Assembly: GCF_020639365.1 (NCBI RefSeq)
Contig: NZ_JAINUL010000001.1
Coordinates: 6,497,057-6,561,056, forward strand
Length of the DNA stretch: 64,000 nt
DNA from: Streptomyces flavotricini
GTDB lineage: Bacteria; Actinomycetota; Actinomycetes; Streptomycetales; Streptomycetaceae
Reading direction: 5' to 3'
How positions within the stretch are numbered: the first letter of the stretch is position 1; the number at the start of each line of letters is the position of its first letter. Both the position numbers and the translations under genes were made by a program. This document shows, piece after piece, positions 26,339 through 34,411 of this stretch. The notes beneath the pieces were generated by a model. The model worked only from the letters and a program-made list of their open reading frames with translations, did no database searches and was not told where the DNA came from.

Positions 26339-27591
26339 CACAGCTGCCTGGCCTCCTCGACATCGAGGCGATCCGCAAGGACTTCCCCCTTCTGGATCGT
26401 GTGGTCCACGACGGGAAGAAGATCGTTTACCTGGACAACGCGGCGACCTCGCAGAAGCCGCGCCAGGTGCTCGACGCGCTGAACGAGTACTACGAGCAGC
26501 ACAACGCCAACGTCCACCGCGGCGTGCACGTGCTCGCCGAGGAGGCCACGGCGCTGTACGAGGGCGCCCGCGACAAGGTCGCCGCCTTCATCAACGCGCC
26601 GAGCCGCGACGAGGTGATCTTCACCAAGAACGCCTCGGAGTCGCTCAACCTGGTCGCGAACATGCTCGGCTGGGCGGACGAGCCCTACCGGGTCGACCGC
26701 GAGACCGAGATCGCCATCACGGAGATGGAGCACCACTCCAACATCGTCCCGTGGCAGCTGCTCTCGCAGCGCACCGGCGCGAAGCTGAAGTGGTTCGGCC
26801 TCACCGACGACGGCCGGCTCGACCTGTCCAACATCGAAGAGGTCATCACGGAGAAGACGAAGATCGTCTCCTTCACGCTGGTCTCCAACATCATGGGCAC
26901 GATCAACCCGGTCGAGGCGATCGTCCGGCGCGCGCAGGAGGTCGGCGCGCTGGTGCTGATCGACGCCTCGCAGGCCGCTCCGCACATGCCGCTCGACGTG
27001 CAGGCGCTCGGCGCCGACTTCGTGGCCTTCACCGGCCACAAGATGTGCGGTCCGACCGGCATCGGCGTGCTCTGGGGCCGCCAGGAGCTCCTGGAGGACC
27101 TGCCCCCGTTCCTCGGCGGCGGCGAGATGATCGAGACCGTGTCGATGCACGCCTCGACGTACGCCCCGGCGCCCCACAAGTTCGAGGCGGGTACGCCCCC
27201 GATCGCCCAGGCCGTCGGCCTCGGCGCGGCCGTGGACTACCTCACCGCGATCGGCATGGACAAGATCGCCGCGCACGAGCACGCGATCACCGAGTACGCG
27301 GTGAAGCGCCTCCTGGAGGTCCCCGACCTGCGGATCATCGGCCCCACCACGGCCGAGGACCGCGGCGCCGCGATCTCCTTCACGCTCGGTGACATCCACC
27401 CGCACGACGTGGGCCAGGTCCTGGACGAGCAGGGCATCGCGGTCCGCGTGGGACACCACTGCGCGCGCCCGGTCTGCCTGCGCTACGGAATTCCCGCGAC
27501 CACGCGAGCGTCTTTCTACCTGTACTCCTCTCCGGCCGATGTCGACGCGCTGATCGACGGGCTGGAGCACGTACGGAACTTCTTCGGCTGA
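26335..27591 (+). CDS. sufS: Cysteine desulfurase SufS
   Basis: PLP-dependent enzyme that takes sulfur from L-cysteine and passes it as a persulfide to SufU. It has 418 residues. The PLP lysine is K236 in FTGHKMCGPTG, the cofactor-stacking histidine lies in EMEHHSNIVPW, and the persulfide cysteine is C376 in RVGHHCARPVCLRYG, the short-loop SufS-type arrangement. The start is GTG at 26335, overlapping the sufC stop. Confidence 0.96.
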   Translation: MTQLPGLLDIEAIRKDFPLLDRVVHDGKKIVYLDNAATSQKPRQVLDALNEYYEQHNANVHRGVHVLAEEATALYEGARDKVAAFINAPSRDEVIFTKNASESLNLVANMLGWADEPYRVDRETEIAITEMEHHSNIVPWQLLSQRTGAKLKWFGLTDDGRLDLSNIEEVITEKTKIVSFTLVSNIMGTINPVEAIVRRAQEVGALVLIDASQAAPHMPLDVQALGADFVAFTGHKMCGPTGIGVLWGRQELLEDLPPFLGGGEMIETVSMHASTYAPAPHKFEAGTPPIAQAVGLGAAVDYLTAIGMDKIAAHEHAITEYAVKRLLEVPDLRIIGPTTAEDRGAAISFTLGDIHPHDVGQVLDEQGIAVRVGHHCARPVCLRYGIPATTRASFYLYSSPADVDALIDGLEHVRNFFG

Positions 27592-27613
27592 CGAGGGCGA
27601 CGAGGACGACGCA

Positions 27614-28078
27614 GTGAAGCTGGATTCGATGTACCAGGAACTGATCCTGGACCACTACAAGCACCCGCACGGGCGTGGCCTGCGCGACGGCGACGCCGAG
27701 GTGCACCACGTCAACCCGACGTGCGGCGACGAGATCACGCTGCGGGTGAAGTACGACGGCGAGACGCTCACCGACGTCTCGTACGAGGGCCAGGGCTGCT
27801 CCATCAGCCAGGCCAGCGCGTCCGTGCTGAACGAGCTGCTCGTCGGCAAGGAGCTGGCCGAGGCGCAGAAGATCCAGGGCGTGTTCCTGGAGATGATGCA
27901 GTCGAAGGGCAAGATCGAGCCCGACGAGGCCATGGAGGAGGTGCTGGAGGACGCGGTCGCGTTCGTCGGCGTCTCCAAGTACCCGGCTCGCGTGAAGTGT
28001 GCTCTGCTGAGCTGGATGGCCTGGAAGGACGCGACCGCCCAGGCACTGGGCGACGCCGCGGAGAGGAAGACGGCATGA
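27614..28078 (+). CDS. sufU: Zinc-dependent sulfurtransferase SufU
   Basis: Accepts the persulfide from SufS and passes it to SufBCD. It has 154 residues. The zinc/sulfur ligands C37, D39, C62 and C129 are in PTCGDE, GQGCSIS and VKCALLSW. The insertion between C62 and C129 marks it as SufU rather than IscU. The start is GTG at 27614, 22 bases after sufS. It overlaps the next gene by four bases (ATGA). Confidence 0.94.
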   Translation: MKLDSMYQELILDHYKHPHGRGLRDGDAEVHHVNPTCGDEITLRVKYDGETLTDVSYEGQGCSISQASASVLNELLVGKELAEAQKIQGVFLEMMQSKGKIEPDEAMEEVLEDAVAFVGVSKYPARVKCALLSWMAWKDATAQALGDAAERKTA

Positions 28079-28422
28079 CCGAGAACGCGACGCCCGCCGA
28101 GGCGTCGATCAAGCCGGCCACCGAGGAAGAGGTCCGCGAGGCCCTCTACGACGTGGTCGACCCCGAGCTGGGCATCGACGTCGTCAACCTGGGCCTGATC
28201 TACGGCATCCACATCGACGACGCGAACATCGCCACCCTCGACATGACGCTGACCTCGGCGGCCTGCCCGCTGACGGACGTCATCGAGGACCAGGCGAAGT
28301 CGGCGACGGACGGCATCGTGAGCGAGCTGCGGATCAACTGGGTCTGGATGCCGCCGTGGGGCCCGGACAAGATCACGGACGACGGTCGCGAGCAGCTGCG
28401 CGCGCTCGGCTTCAACGTCTGA
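28075..28422 (+). CDS. sufT: SufT-like metal-sulfur cluster assembly factor (DUF59/MIP18)
   Basis: A 115-residue DUF59-family protein that helps mature Fe-S proteins. The family signature is VVDPELGIDVVNLGLIYG at about residues 24-41, and the conserved cysteine lies in TSAACPLTDVI, followed by WMPPWGPDKIT. It is the last gene of the suf operon: it overlaps sufU by four bases, and a strong terminator starts 13 bases after its stop. Confidence 0.92.
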   Translation: MTENATPAEASIKPATEEEVREALYDVVDPELGIDVVNLGLIYGIHIDDANIATLDMTLTSAACPLTDVIEDQAKSATDGIVSELRINWVWMPPWGPDKITDDGREQLRALGFNV

Positions 28423-28434
28423 GCCACCGCTTCA

Positions 28435-28469
28435 CGAAGGGTCCCCGGCACCGCGCCGGGGGCCCTTCG
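28435..28469 (+). terminator. Terminator of the suf operon
   Basis: A 15-bp stem with one G-U pair (28435-28449 with 28455-28469) and a 5-nt loop begins 13 bases after the sufT stop. The next 90 bases are GC-rich with loosely repeated GCGTGC and CCGGG blocks and no gene. Confidence 0.85.
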
Positions 28470-28659
28470 CGTGCTCCGGGGGCGCTGCGCGTGCCCGGGC
28501 GGCCGTTCGCGTGCCCCGGGAGCTCCCGGGAGGCCCTGCGTGTTCGTCCGGCGGACGATTGACGTGCACCGGATGTTGGCCACGGTGGCCGAACCTGCTC
28601 GACGGCCGTCACGGCGTGACGCGGTTCGCGCCCGGCTCGACTCTTGGGGACGGACACCG

Positions 28660-30030
28660 ATGAAGAAGCAGCTTGGCATCGCAGGCATGGCGGCGCTGGT
28701 CGTCGCCGGGACGGTCACGGTCGTGCCCGCCCAGGCGGTGACGTACGGGACGCCGACGATCAGCCTGTCCGCCGCGTACCTGTCCGGCGCCGTCGGCGCG
28801 TCCGGGGACCCCGTGGTCGACGTGACCGTGGGACAGAGCGGCGCCGACGCGTCCGCGCTGACGGTCAGCGCGTCCGCGTCGAGCAAGGCCTCGGTCGCCG
28901 GGACCGGCGACGTGACCGTCACCGGGACCGGGGCGGTGCGGCGCCTGGCCGTCGCCGCGCGCGGCCGCGGCTACACCGACCTCACCGTCAAGGTGACGGG
29001 GCTGGGCGGCAAGAGCGCCACCAAGACCCTGTCGTACGCCGCCTCCGCCGCCGTGCAGAACCCGGCCGACGCCCGCTACTTCACCGGCGCCTCCGACTCC
29101 TCGGCCGCCGTGGACGTCGGCGGCGGCTACACCGTCGTCGCCGACGACGAGAGCAACGTGCTGCGCCTGTACGACCGTTCCCGCTCGGCGGCCCCGGTCC
29201 GCACCTGGGACTTCAGCTCGCAGCTCGGCGTCACCAAGGAGGTGGACATCGAGGGGGCGACCCTGATCGGGAACACCATCTACTGGACGGGATCGCTCGG
29301 CAACAACAAGGACGGCGAGTACAAGGCGCCCCGGAACACGGTGTTCACCACCACGGTGAGCGGCTCGGGATCGGCCACGCAGCTCGCGTACGGGCGCTCG
29401 TACAAGAAGCTCCGCGACGACCTGGTGGCCTGGGACAAGGCGAACGGGAACCGCTACGGCTTCGCGGCCGGCACGGCCGCGGGCGAGGTGCCCAAGCAGA
29501 TCGACGGGTTCAACGTGGAGGGGCTGGAGTTCGCGCCCGGCTCGACCACCACCGCCTACCTGGGTTTCCGGGCCCCGCTGGCCCCGGCGGTGCCGGGCGG
29601 CAAGGCGCTGGTCGTTCCGGTGACCAACTTCGACCAGGTGCTCTCCAGCGGGGCCAAGGCCACCTTCGGGGCGGGCATCGAGCTCGACCTCGGCGGCCTC
29701 GCGATCCGCGACATCCGCAAGAACGCGGCCAACCAGTACCTGATCCTGGCCGGCTCCTGGGCCGCGGACGACAACTCGGACCCGTACGCGCTCTACCAGT
29801 GGGACGGCGTAGCCGGTCACGCCCCGGTGAAGCGGGCCGATCTGCCGACGACGGACCCGGGCGGCTGGGAGGCCGTCGTGGACGTGCCGGACCTGTCGGT
29901 TCCGGGCGCGCGCGTCCAGCTGATCACGGACAGCGGCTCCGCCGACCTGTACGGGGACGGCACCGAGGCCAAGGACCTGACGCACGCGGAGTGGAAGAAG
30001 TCCCGCGCGGCCTGGTTCACCTTGAACTGA
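28660..30030 (+). CDS. Secreted protein of unknown function, possibly beta-propeller
   Basis: A 456-residue protein with a clear Sec signal peptide (MKKQLGIAGMAALVVAGTV, ending in AQA, cleavage near residue 26). The mature N-terminal 110 residues are Ser/Thr/Val/Gly-rich and look like an Ig/fibronectin-like beta domain. The rest contains phrases such as VDVGGGYTVVADDESNVLRLYD, NVEGLEFAPG and AYLGFRAPLAP, which remind me of DUF3616-type propeller proteins; this is tentative. No catalytic residues can be assigned. It stands alone between the suf terminator and a convergent regulator gene, with only a weak GGGGA before the ATG at 28660. Confidence 0.75.
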   Translation: MKKQLGIAGMAALVVAGTVTVVPAQAVTYGTPTISLSAAYLSGAVGASGDPVVDVTVGQSGADASALTVSASASSKASVAGTGDVTVTGTGAVRRLAVAARGRGYTDLTVKVTGLGGKSATKTLSYAASAAVQNPADARYFTGASDSSAAVDVGGGYTVVADDESNVLRLYDRSRSAAPVRTWDFSSQLGVTKEVDIEGATLIGNTIYWTGSLGNNKDGEYKAPRNTVFTTTVSGSGSATQLAYGRSYKKLRDDLVAWDKANGNRYGFAAGTAAGEVPKQIDGFNVEGLEFAPGSTTTAYLGFRAPLAPAVPGGKALVVPVTNFDQVLSSGAKATFGAGIELDLGGLAIRDIRKNAANQYLILAGSWAADDNSDPYALYQWDGVAGHAPVKRADLPTTDPGGWEAVVDVPDLSVPGARVQLITDSGSADLYGDGTEAKDLTHAEWKKSRAAWFTLN

Positions 30031-30034
30031 CGCT

Positions 30035-30054
30035 CCGCGGGGCCGGCCCCGCGG
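30035..30054. terminator. Perfect palindrome between convergent genes, likely bidirectional terminator
   Basis: A 20-bp perfect palindrome, CCGCGGGGCC-GGCCCCGCGG, lies four bases after the stop of the secreted protein and ahead of the stop of the convergent HxlR-peroxiredoxin gene. It can fold on either strand. Confidence 0.65.
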
Positions 30055-30116
30055 CTCCGGGCCAGTGGATCAGGCCCAGGGGTCCGGTCCCGCGGATCCC
30101 GGCCCCGCCGGCGCGG

Positions 30117-30992
30117 TCAGCCGGCGTCGCGGACGGCGCTCAGCGCCGCCGCCACGCCGGCTTCGATGTCGCGGATCGGATAGAACACCTCGCGCACCAC
30201 GCGCTCCCGGTCCACCACCAGGGTCAGCCGCTTCAGCCGGCTCACCCCCGCCGCCCGGAACGTCGGCAGCCGCAGCGCCGCCGTCAGCGTCAGTTCCGCG
30301 TCCGAGAGCAGCGGGAACCGCAGCCCCTCCGCCTCGGCGAACTCCCGCTGCTCATCGGGCCGCTGGGTGGACACCCCGTGCACCGTCGCCCCGGCCGCCG
30401 CGAACTCCGCCAGCTGGTCCCGGTACGTGCACGACTCGAACGTGCAGCCTTTGGCCCCCGGGATCCCCGCCCACCCCGGTGGGTAGGACTCCGCCCGGGC
30501 GTACGCGCCGGGGAAGCAGTACAGGACCGTGAACGGCGTGTGAGCCACCGGATCCCGCACCTCACCGAACCGGTCCGGCAGCACCAGCTCCGGCAGCCGC
30601 GTGCCGCGCAGCGCGTGCACCCGCTCGGCCTCCCGCGAGGACTCCTCCGTCGTCGCCGTCATATCGCCTTCCCCCAGGACCCAGGTGTCCCCCCAGTCCT
30701 GGAGGGCCACCAGGACCGGCAGCAGTCCCCGCCCGCGCGGGGTCAGCCGGTATTCGTGCCGCACCGGGCGTTCCTGGTACGGCTCGCGCGTCAGCACCCC
30801 GGCTTCGACCAGCAGTTTCAGTCGCTCGGCCAGCACCTTCCGGGACACCCCCAGCTCGCGCTGGAACGCGTCGAAGCGGTGCACGCCGCGCGCGGCGTCG
30901 CGCACGATCAGCAGCGTCCACCAGTCGCCCACCACGTCGAGGGCCTGGGCGATGGCGCAGTCCGCGTCGTCGAGGTGCGTGCGCTGGGCCAT
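30117..30992 (-). CDS. HxlR-family regulator fused to a BCP/PrxQ-like peroxiredoxin
   Basis: A 291-residue two-domain protein. Residues 8-105 are an HxlR (DUF24) winged helix: DCAIAQALDVVGDWWTLLI, then the recognition region ELGVSRKVLAERLKLL and the wing RHEYRLTPRG. C12 sits where thiol-sensing HxlR regulators such as HypR and YodB carry their redox cysteine. Residues 128-291 are a thioredoxin-fold peroxiredoxin: LRGTRLPELVLPD, then a CTFESC motif (C183 and C188) matching the C-x4-C peroxidatic/resolving pair of BCP/PrxQ, and YPIRDIEA near the end. The ATG at 30992 follows AAGGAG. It is divergent from an MFS exporter with two palindromes between, so a peroxide-responsive regulator of efflux is the working idea (inference). 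Confidence 0.88.
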   Translation of the reverse strand: MAQRTHLDDADCAIAQALDVVGDWWTLLIVRDAARGVHRFDAFQRELGVSRKVLAERLKLLVEAGVLTREPYQERPVRHEYRLTPRGRGLLPVLVALQDWGDTWVLGEGDMTATTEESSREAERVHALRGTRLPELVLPDRFGEVRDPVAHTPFTVLYCFPGAYARAESYPPGWAGIPGAKGCTFESCTYRDQLAEFAAAGATVHGVSTQRPDEQREFAEAEGLRFPLLSDAELTLTAALRLPTFRAAGVSRLKRLTLVVDRERVVREVFYPIRDIEAGVAAALSAVRDAG

Positions 30993-31009
30993 GGGCACTC
31001 CTTTGTCCG

Positions 31010-31038
31010 TTGACCCAAGGCTGTCATGCTGACATAGT
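31010..31038 (+). promoter_or_regulatory. Candidate sigma-70-type promoter for the MFS gene
   Basis: TTGACC (31010-31015) and CATAGT (31033-31038) are separated by 17 bases. The start of transcription would fall inside the GTTCC/GGAAC palindrome, ahead of the ATG at 31077. Confidence 0.5.
31022..31034. promoter_or_regulatory. Palindrome TGTCA-TGC-TGACA in the regulator/MFS divergent region
   Basis: A perfect 5-bp-arm dyad lies in the spacer of the candidate promoter. It is one of two possible operators for the HxlR-peroxiredoxin protein. Confidence 0.5.
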
Positions 31039-31060
31039 CCGTTCCCAAAAGGAACTTACT
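31036..31060. promoter_or_regulatory. Extended palindrome AGTnnGTTCC-N5-GGAACnnACT
   Basis: A 25-base dyad with 8 of 10 arm positions paired, overlapping the -10 and the probable transcription start of the MFS gene. It is well placed for repression and is the stronger operator candidate. Confidence 0.6.
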
Positions 31061-31076
31061 GGTTTCGGGGGCGGAC

Positions 31077-32348
31077 ATGGGAATGGCGCAGGGCTTCAAG
31101 GACGTGCCCCGGGCGGTGTGGCTGCTGGCGGCGGGGGTGTTCGTCAACGCCGTCGTCAGCTTCACCTTCGTCTTCGTGTTCCTGTACCTGACCGGCCCGC
31201 GGGGCCTCGGAGCCGCCCAGGCGGGGCTGGTCACCGGCATCGGCGGCATCGGCCTGGTCGCGGGGAACTTCACCGGCGGCTGGTACGGGGACCGCTTCGG
31301 CCACCGCCGCGTGCTGCTCGCCGCCTCCCTCGCCGGCGGCCTCGCCCTGATGTCCTTCCCGCTGCTGGCCACGGCCGGGCTCTACGCGGCCCTGCCGCTG
31401 GCCCAGTACGCCTCCGGCGTGGTCCGGGCGGCCAACTCCGCGCTGGTCGCCGTCACCGTCCCCGAGGGGGCCCGCCGGCAGGCCTTCGCCGTGGTCCGCT
31501 GCGTCTCCAACGGCGGCTTCACCCTCGGCCCGCCGCTGGGAGCCCTGCTCGCGACCGGACTCTCGTACGACTGGCTCTTCGTCGCCGACGGCCTCGGGAC
31601 CCTGTTCTTCGCCGTCTGGACCGCGCGGGTCGTCCCGGCCCGCGGGGCCTCCCGCAGCGCCTCCAGCCCCGCCGCGGCCCCGGACGGGGGTCTGGGCCGC
31701 GGCGTGTGGGAGGAGCTGCGGGCACGGCCGGCCGTGCTCGTGCTGCTCGGCGCGATCCTGGTGACCGACCTCGTCTACCGCCAGCAGTACTCCACCTTCC
31801 CCGTCTTCCTCGCCGACCACGGGCTCGACACCCGGACCTTCGGCTTCGTGATCGCGCTCAACGGGGGCGTCATCCTGCTGCTGGAGCTCCCGGCCGCCGT
31901 CGCGCTGCGCGCGCGGCCGCCGCTCCCCGTCATCGCCGCGGGCATCGTGCTCGTCGGGGCCGGGTACGCGGCGCTGCTGGCCGGGGTGGGGCTCGCCAGT
32001 GCCGTGGCGATGATGGTGATGCTCAGCCTCGGCGAGATCCTGTACAAGACCACCGCGACCGCGTACGTCGCCGACCAGGCGCCCGAGCACGCCATCGGGC
32101 GGTTCCAGAGCCTGTACGCGGGGGTCTCGGTCAGCGGGGTCGTCCTCGGGCCACCGCTGGGCGGCGCCCTGTACGCGGCCGCGCCCGGGCTGCTGTGGCC
32201 GCTGTGCGCGGCGCTGGCGGCGGGCGCGGGCGGGGCGGTGCTGTACGCCTCACGGCGCGGGGCGCGGCGGAAGGTGCCGGGTGCGGCGCGACACGCGGCG
32301 CGACCGGCACATGAGACCGGTTCGCGACCTCGGGCCGTCGGCGGTTAG
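31077..32348 (+). CDS. MFS transporter, probable drug/metabolite exporter
   Basis: A 423-residue protein of the major facilitator superfamily with 12 predicted hydrophobic helices. The loop after helix 2 reads GGWYGDRFGHRRVLL, the MFS motif A. The C-terminal 25 residues are basic and likely cytosolic. It is transcribed away from the HxlR-peroxiredoxin gene, and HxlR regulators commonly control a neighbouring efflux or detoxification gene. The substrate is unknown; quinones, electrophiles or an antibiotic are guesses from the regulator type. The ATG at 31077 follows GGGGGCGGA. Confidence 0.88.
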   Translation: MGMAQGFKDVPRAVWLLAAGVFVNAVVSFTFVFVFLYLTGPRGLGAAQAGLVTGIGGIGLVAGNFTGGWYGDRFGHRRVLLAASLAGGLALMSFPLLATAGLYAALPLAQYASGVVRAANSALVAVTVPEGARRQAFAVVRCVSNGGFTLGPPLGALLATGLSYDWLFVADGLGTLFFAVWTARVVPARGASRSASSPAAAPDGGLGRGVWEELRARPAVLVLLGAILVTDLVYRQQYSTFPVFLADHGLDTRTFGFVIALNGGVILLLELPAAVALRARPPLPVIAAGIVLVGAGYAALLAGVGLASAVAMMVMLSLGEILYKTTATAYVADQAPEHAIGRFQSLYAGVSVSGVVLGPPLGGALYAAAPGLLWPLCAALAAGAGGAVLYASRRGARRKVPGAARHAARPAHETGSRPRAVGG

Positions 32349-32351
32349 GTT
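32346..32351 (+). promoter_or_regulatory. -10-like element just before dapD, possibly a leaderless transcript
   Basis: TAGGTT ends six bases before the dapD ATG and overlaps the MFS stop codon. There is no ribosome binding site in front of dapD. Confidence 0.35.
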
Positions 32352-32357
32352 TCGGGC

Positions 32358-33338
32358 ATGACTGCTACGCGTACCACCGGCGCCGTCGCCGCCGGACTTG
32401 CCACCATCGCCTCCGACGGCACCGTCCTCGACACCTGGTTCCCCGCCCCCGAGCTGGTCGCCGAGCCCGGGCCGGCCGGCACCGAGCGCCTCACCGCCGA
32501 TCAGGCCGTGCAGCTGCTGGGCACGGCCGCGGCCAAGGCGATCCGCCTGGACGCGGTCCGCGACGTCGAGGTCGTAGCCGTCCGCACCGTGATCTCCTCC
32601 CTGGAGGACAAGCCGCTCGACGCGCACGACGCGTACCTGCGCCTGCACCTGCTCAGCCACCGCCTGGTCAAGCCGCACGGCCAGAGCCTGGACGGCGTCT
32701 TCGGCCTGCTGGCCAACGTCGCCTGGACCTCGCTGGGCCCGGTCGCCGTGGACCAGGTGGAGGCCGTACGGCTGAACGCGCGCGCCGAGGGCCTGTACCT
32801 CCAGGTCACCTCGATCGACAAGTTCCCGCGGATGACGGACTACGTCGCCCCCAAGGGCGTGCGCATCGCCGACGCGGACCGGGTCCGCCTGGGTGCGCAC
32901 CTCGCCGAGGGCACCACCGTCATGCACGAGGGCTTCGTCAACTTCAACGCCGGGACCCTCGGCACCTCGATGATCGAAGGCCGCATCTCGGCCGGCGTCG
33001 TGGTCGGAGACGGCTCCGACATCGGCGGCGGCGCGTCGACGATGGGCACCCTCTCGGGCGGCGGCAAGCAGATCATCTCGATCGGCGAGCGCTGCCTGAT
33101 CGGCGCGGAGGCGGGCGTGGGCATCGCGCTGGGCGACGAGTGCATCGTCGAGGCCGGCCTGTACGTGACCGCGGGCACCCGGGTCACCCTCCCGGACGGC
33201 CAGATCGTCAAGGCCCTGGAGCTCTCGGGCGCCAGCAACATCCTCTTCCGCCGCAACTCGGTCACGGGCACGGTCGAAGCCCGCCCGAACAACGCGGTCT
33301 GGGGCGGCCTGAACGAGGTCCTGCACTCCCACAACTGA
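32358..33338 (+). CDS. dapD: 2,3,4,5-tetrahydropyridine-2,6-dicarboxylate N-succinyltransferase
   Basis: Succinylates tetrahydrodipicolinate in the lysine and diaminopimelate pathway, which supplies peptidoglycan precursors. It has 326 residues, the actinobacterial DapD type. The C-terminal half is a left-handed beta-helix made of hexapeptide repeats (VRLGAHLAEGTTVMHEGFVNF and the following turns), and the active-site region EGRISAGVVVGDGSDIGGG is present. The C-terminal NILFRRNSVTG is typical. The start is only nine bases after the MFS stop, without a ribosome binding site, so it is probably leaderless from its own promoter. A very strong terminator follows. Confidence 0.95.
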   Translation: MTATRTTGAVAAGLATIASDGTVLDTWFPAPELVAEPGPAGTERLTADQAVQLLGTAAAKAIRLDAVRDVEVVAVRTVISSLEDKPLDAHDAYLRLHLLSHRLVKPHGQSLDGVFGLLANVAWTSLGPVAVDQVEAVRLNARAEGLYLQVTSIDKFPRMTDYVAPKGVRIADADRVRLGAHLAEGTTVMHEGFVNFNAGTLGTSMIEGRISAGVVVGDGSDIGGGASTMGTLSGGGKQIISIGERCLIGAEAGVGIALGDECIVEAGLYVTAGTRVTLPDGQIVKALELSGASNILFRRNSVTGTVEARPNNAVWGGLNEVLHSHN

Positions 33339-33365
33339 TCCCCGGCCCCCAGCCCCGGAACGGCC

Positions 33366-33408
33366 ACGACGCCCTCACCTCCCCGGCAAGGGGAGGTGAG
33401 GGCGTCGT
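33366..33408. terminator. Very strong terminator after dapD
   Basis: A perfect 19-bp stem (33366-33384 with 33390-33408) with a 5-nt GGCAA loop, 27 bases after the dapD stop. It can serve the convergent small gene at 33465 as well. Confidence 0.92.
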
Positions 33409-33464
33409 GTTCCGCCCGGTCCCGGGAACGTCCTCCCGCCCCGAGCGCGGGGGGACGCGGTGGT

Positions 33465-33719
33465 TCAGCGGAGGGGGATGGTGCGGATCAGGCCGGCGAA
33501 GGCCTCTTCCTCCGCCTCGGTCAGCTCGACCGACTCCATCGGGTGCGTGGCGGTGCTGCGCTGGGCCGGGATGACCGCGACGCCCTCGTACGCGCCCGGC
33601 TCCGGCTGGTGGAAGCGGGAGTCCCACAGCATGTGCCCGAGGCCGAGCACCCACACGAGGGCGGCCACGAACAGGACGGCCAGGCCGATTTCCTGGGCGA
33701 GGGAGATCGAGGGGAACAC
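33465..33719 (-). CDS. Small single-pass membrane protein of unknown function
   Basis: An 84-residue protein with one hydrophobic helix at about residues 10-28 (IGLAVLFVAALVWVLGLGHML) and a 55-residue acidic tail ending in ELTEAEEEAFAGLIRTIPLR. The GTG start at 33719 is preceded by GGAGGA at ideal spacing, which decides it over an upstream ATG at 33776. I do not recognise the family. It is convergent with dapD and upstream of nothing obvious. Confidence 0.72.
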   Translation of the reverse strand: MFPSISLAQEIGLAVLFVAALVWVLGLGHMLWDSRFHQPEPGAYEGVAVIPAQRSTATHPMESVELTEAEEEAFAGLIRTIPLR

Positions 33720-33865
33720 GCGGTCCTCCGGGGGGTACGGGGGGACATGGTCGAGCGTGGGGCCACTCAACACCACAACCCGGGGCGAATGGGTGGTGAT
33801 GTGGCGAGCGTCACGCCAGGGGCGAAAGTCCCGACTTCTCCGCAGGTGTCCCGACGCGCCCGCGC

Positions 33866-34312
33866 TCAGTGCGCCAGGCTCAGCTTGAAGCCCTCGTGGC
33901 TGCGGGCGAAGCCGAGCCGCTCGTAGAACCGGTGGGCGTCCGCCCGCTGCTTGTTGCTGGTCAGCTGGACCAGCCCGCAGCCGCGCTCGCGCGCCCGCCC
34001 GACCGCCAGCCGCATCAGCTCCGCGCCCAGGCCGTCGCCCCGCCGGTCCGCGCGGACCCGTACCGCCTCGACCAACGCACGCTCCCGCCCGCCCTGGCCG
34101 AGGCCCGGGACGTACGTCAGCTGGAGGCAGCCGACCACCGTCGCCGGCGCCCCGTCCTCGCAGAGGACCAGCATCTCGTTGCGGGCGTCCTCCTCGATCG
34201 CGGCGAAGGCCCGCTCGTGCACCTCCGCGACCTCGGCCCGCTCCTCGCCGGCATCCGCCAGCAGGGCCAGTACGACGGGCAGGTCCTCACGGGTGGCAGT
34301 ACGGAAGATCAT
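33866..34312 (-). CDS. GNAT-family N-acetyltransferase
   Basis: A 148-residue acetyltransferase. The acetyl-CoA loop is RVRADRRGDGLGAELM (motif A, RRGDGLG), followed by QLTSNKQRADAHRFYERLGF, the usual motif B. The start MIFRTATREDLP is typical of the family. The substrate is unknown: amino acids, small amines and antibiotics are all possible. It stands between the small membrane protein and the secreted nuclease, on the same strand. Confidence 0.88.
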   Translation of the reverse strand: MIFRTATREDLPVVLALLADAGEERAEVAEVHERAFAAIEEDARNEMLVLCEDGAPATVVGCLQLTYVPGLGQGGRERALVEAVRVRADRRGDGLGAELMRLAVGRARERGCGLVQLTSNKQRADAHRFYERLGFARSHEGFKLSLAH

Positions 34313-34411
34313 GGCCGGAAGTGTGGCAGGGCCCCCGGGCCGGGGTCACCTCCCGGCGGTAGCCGGGGGAGACGGAGTCCGGGGGACCTGCCGCTCACGA
34401 GCGCACCGCGG

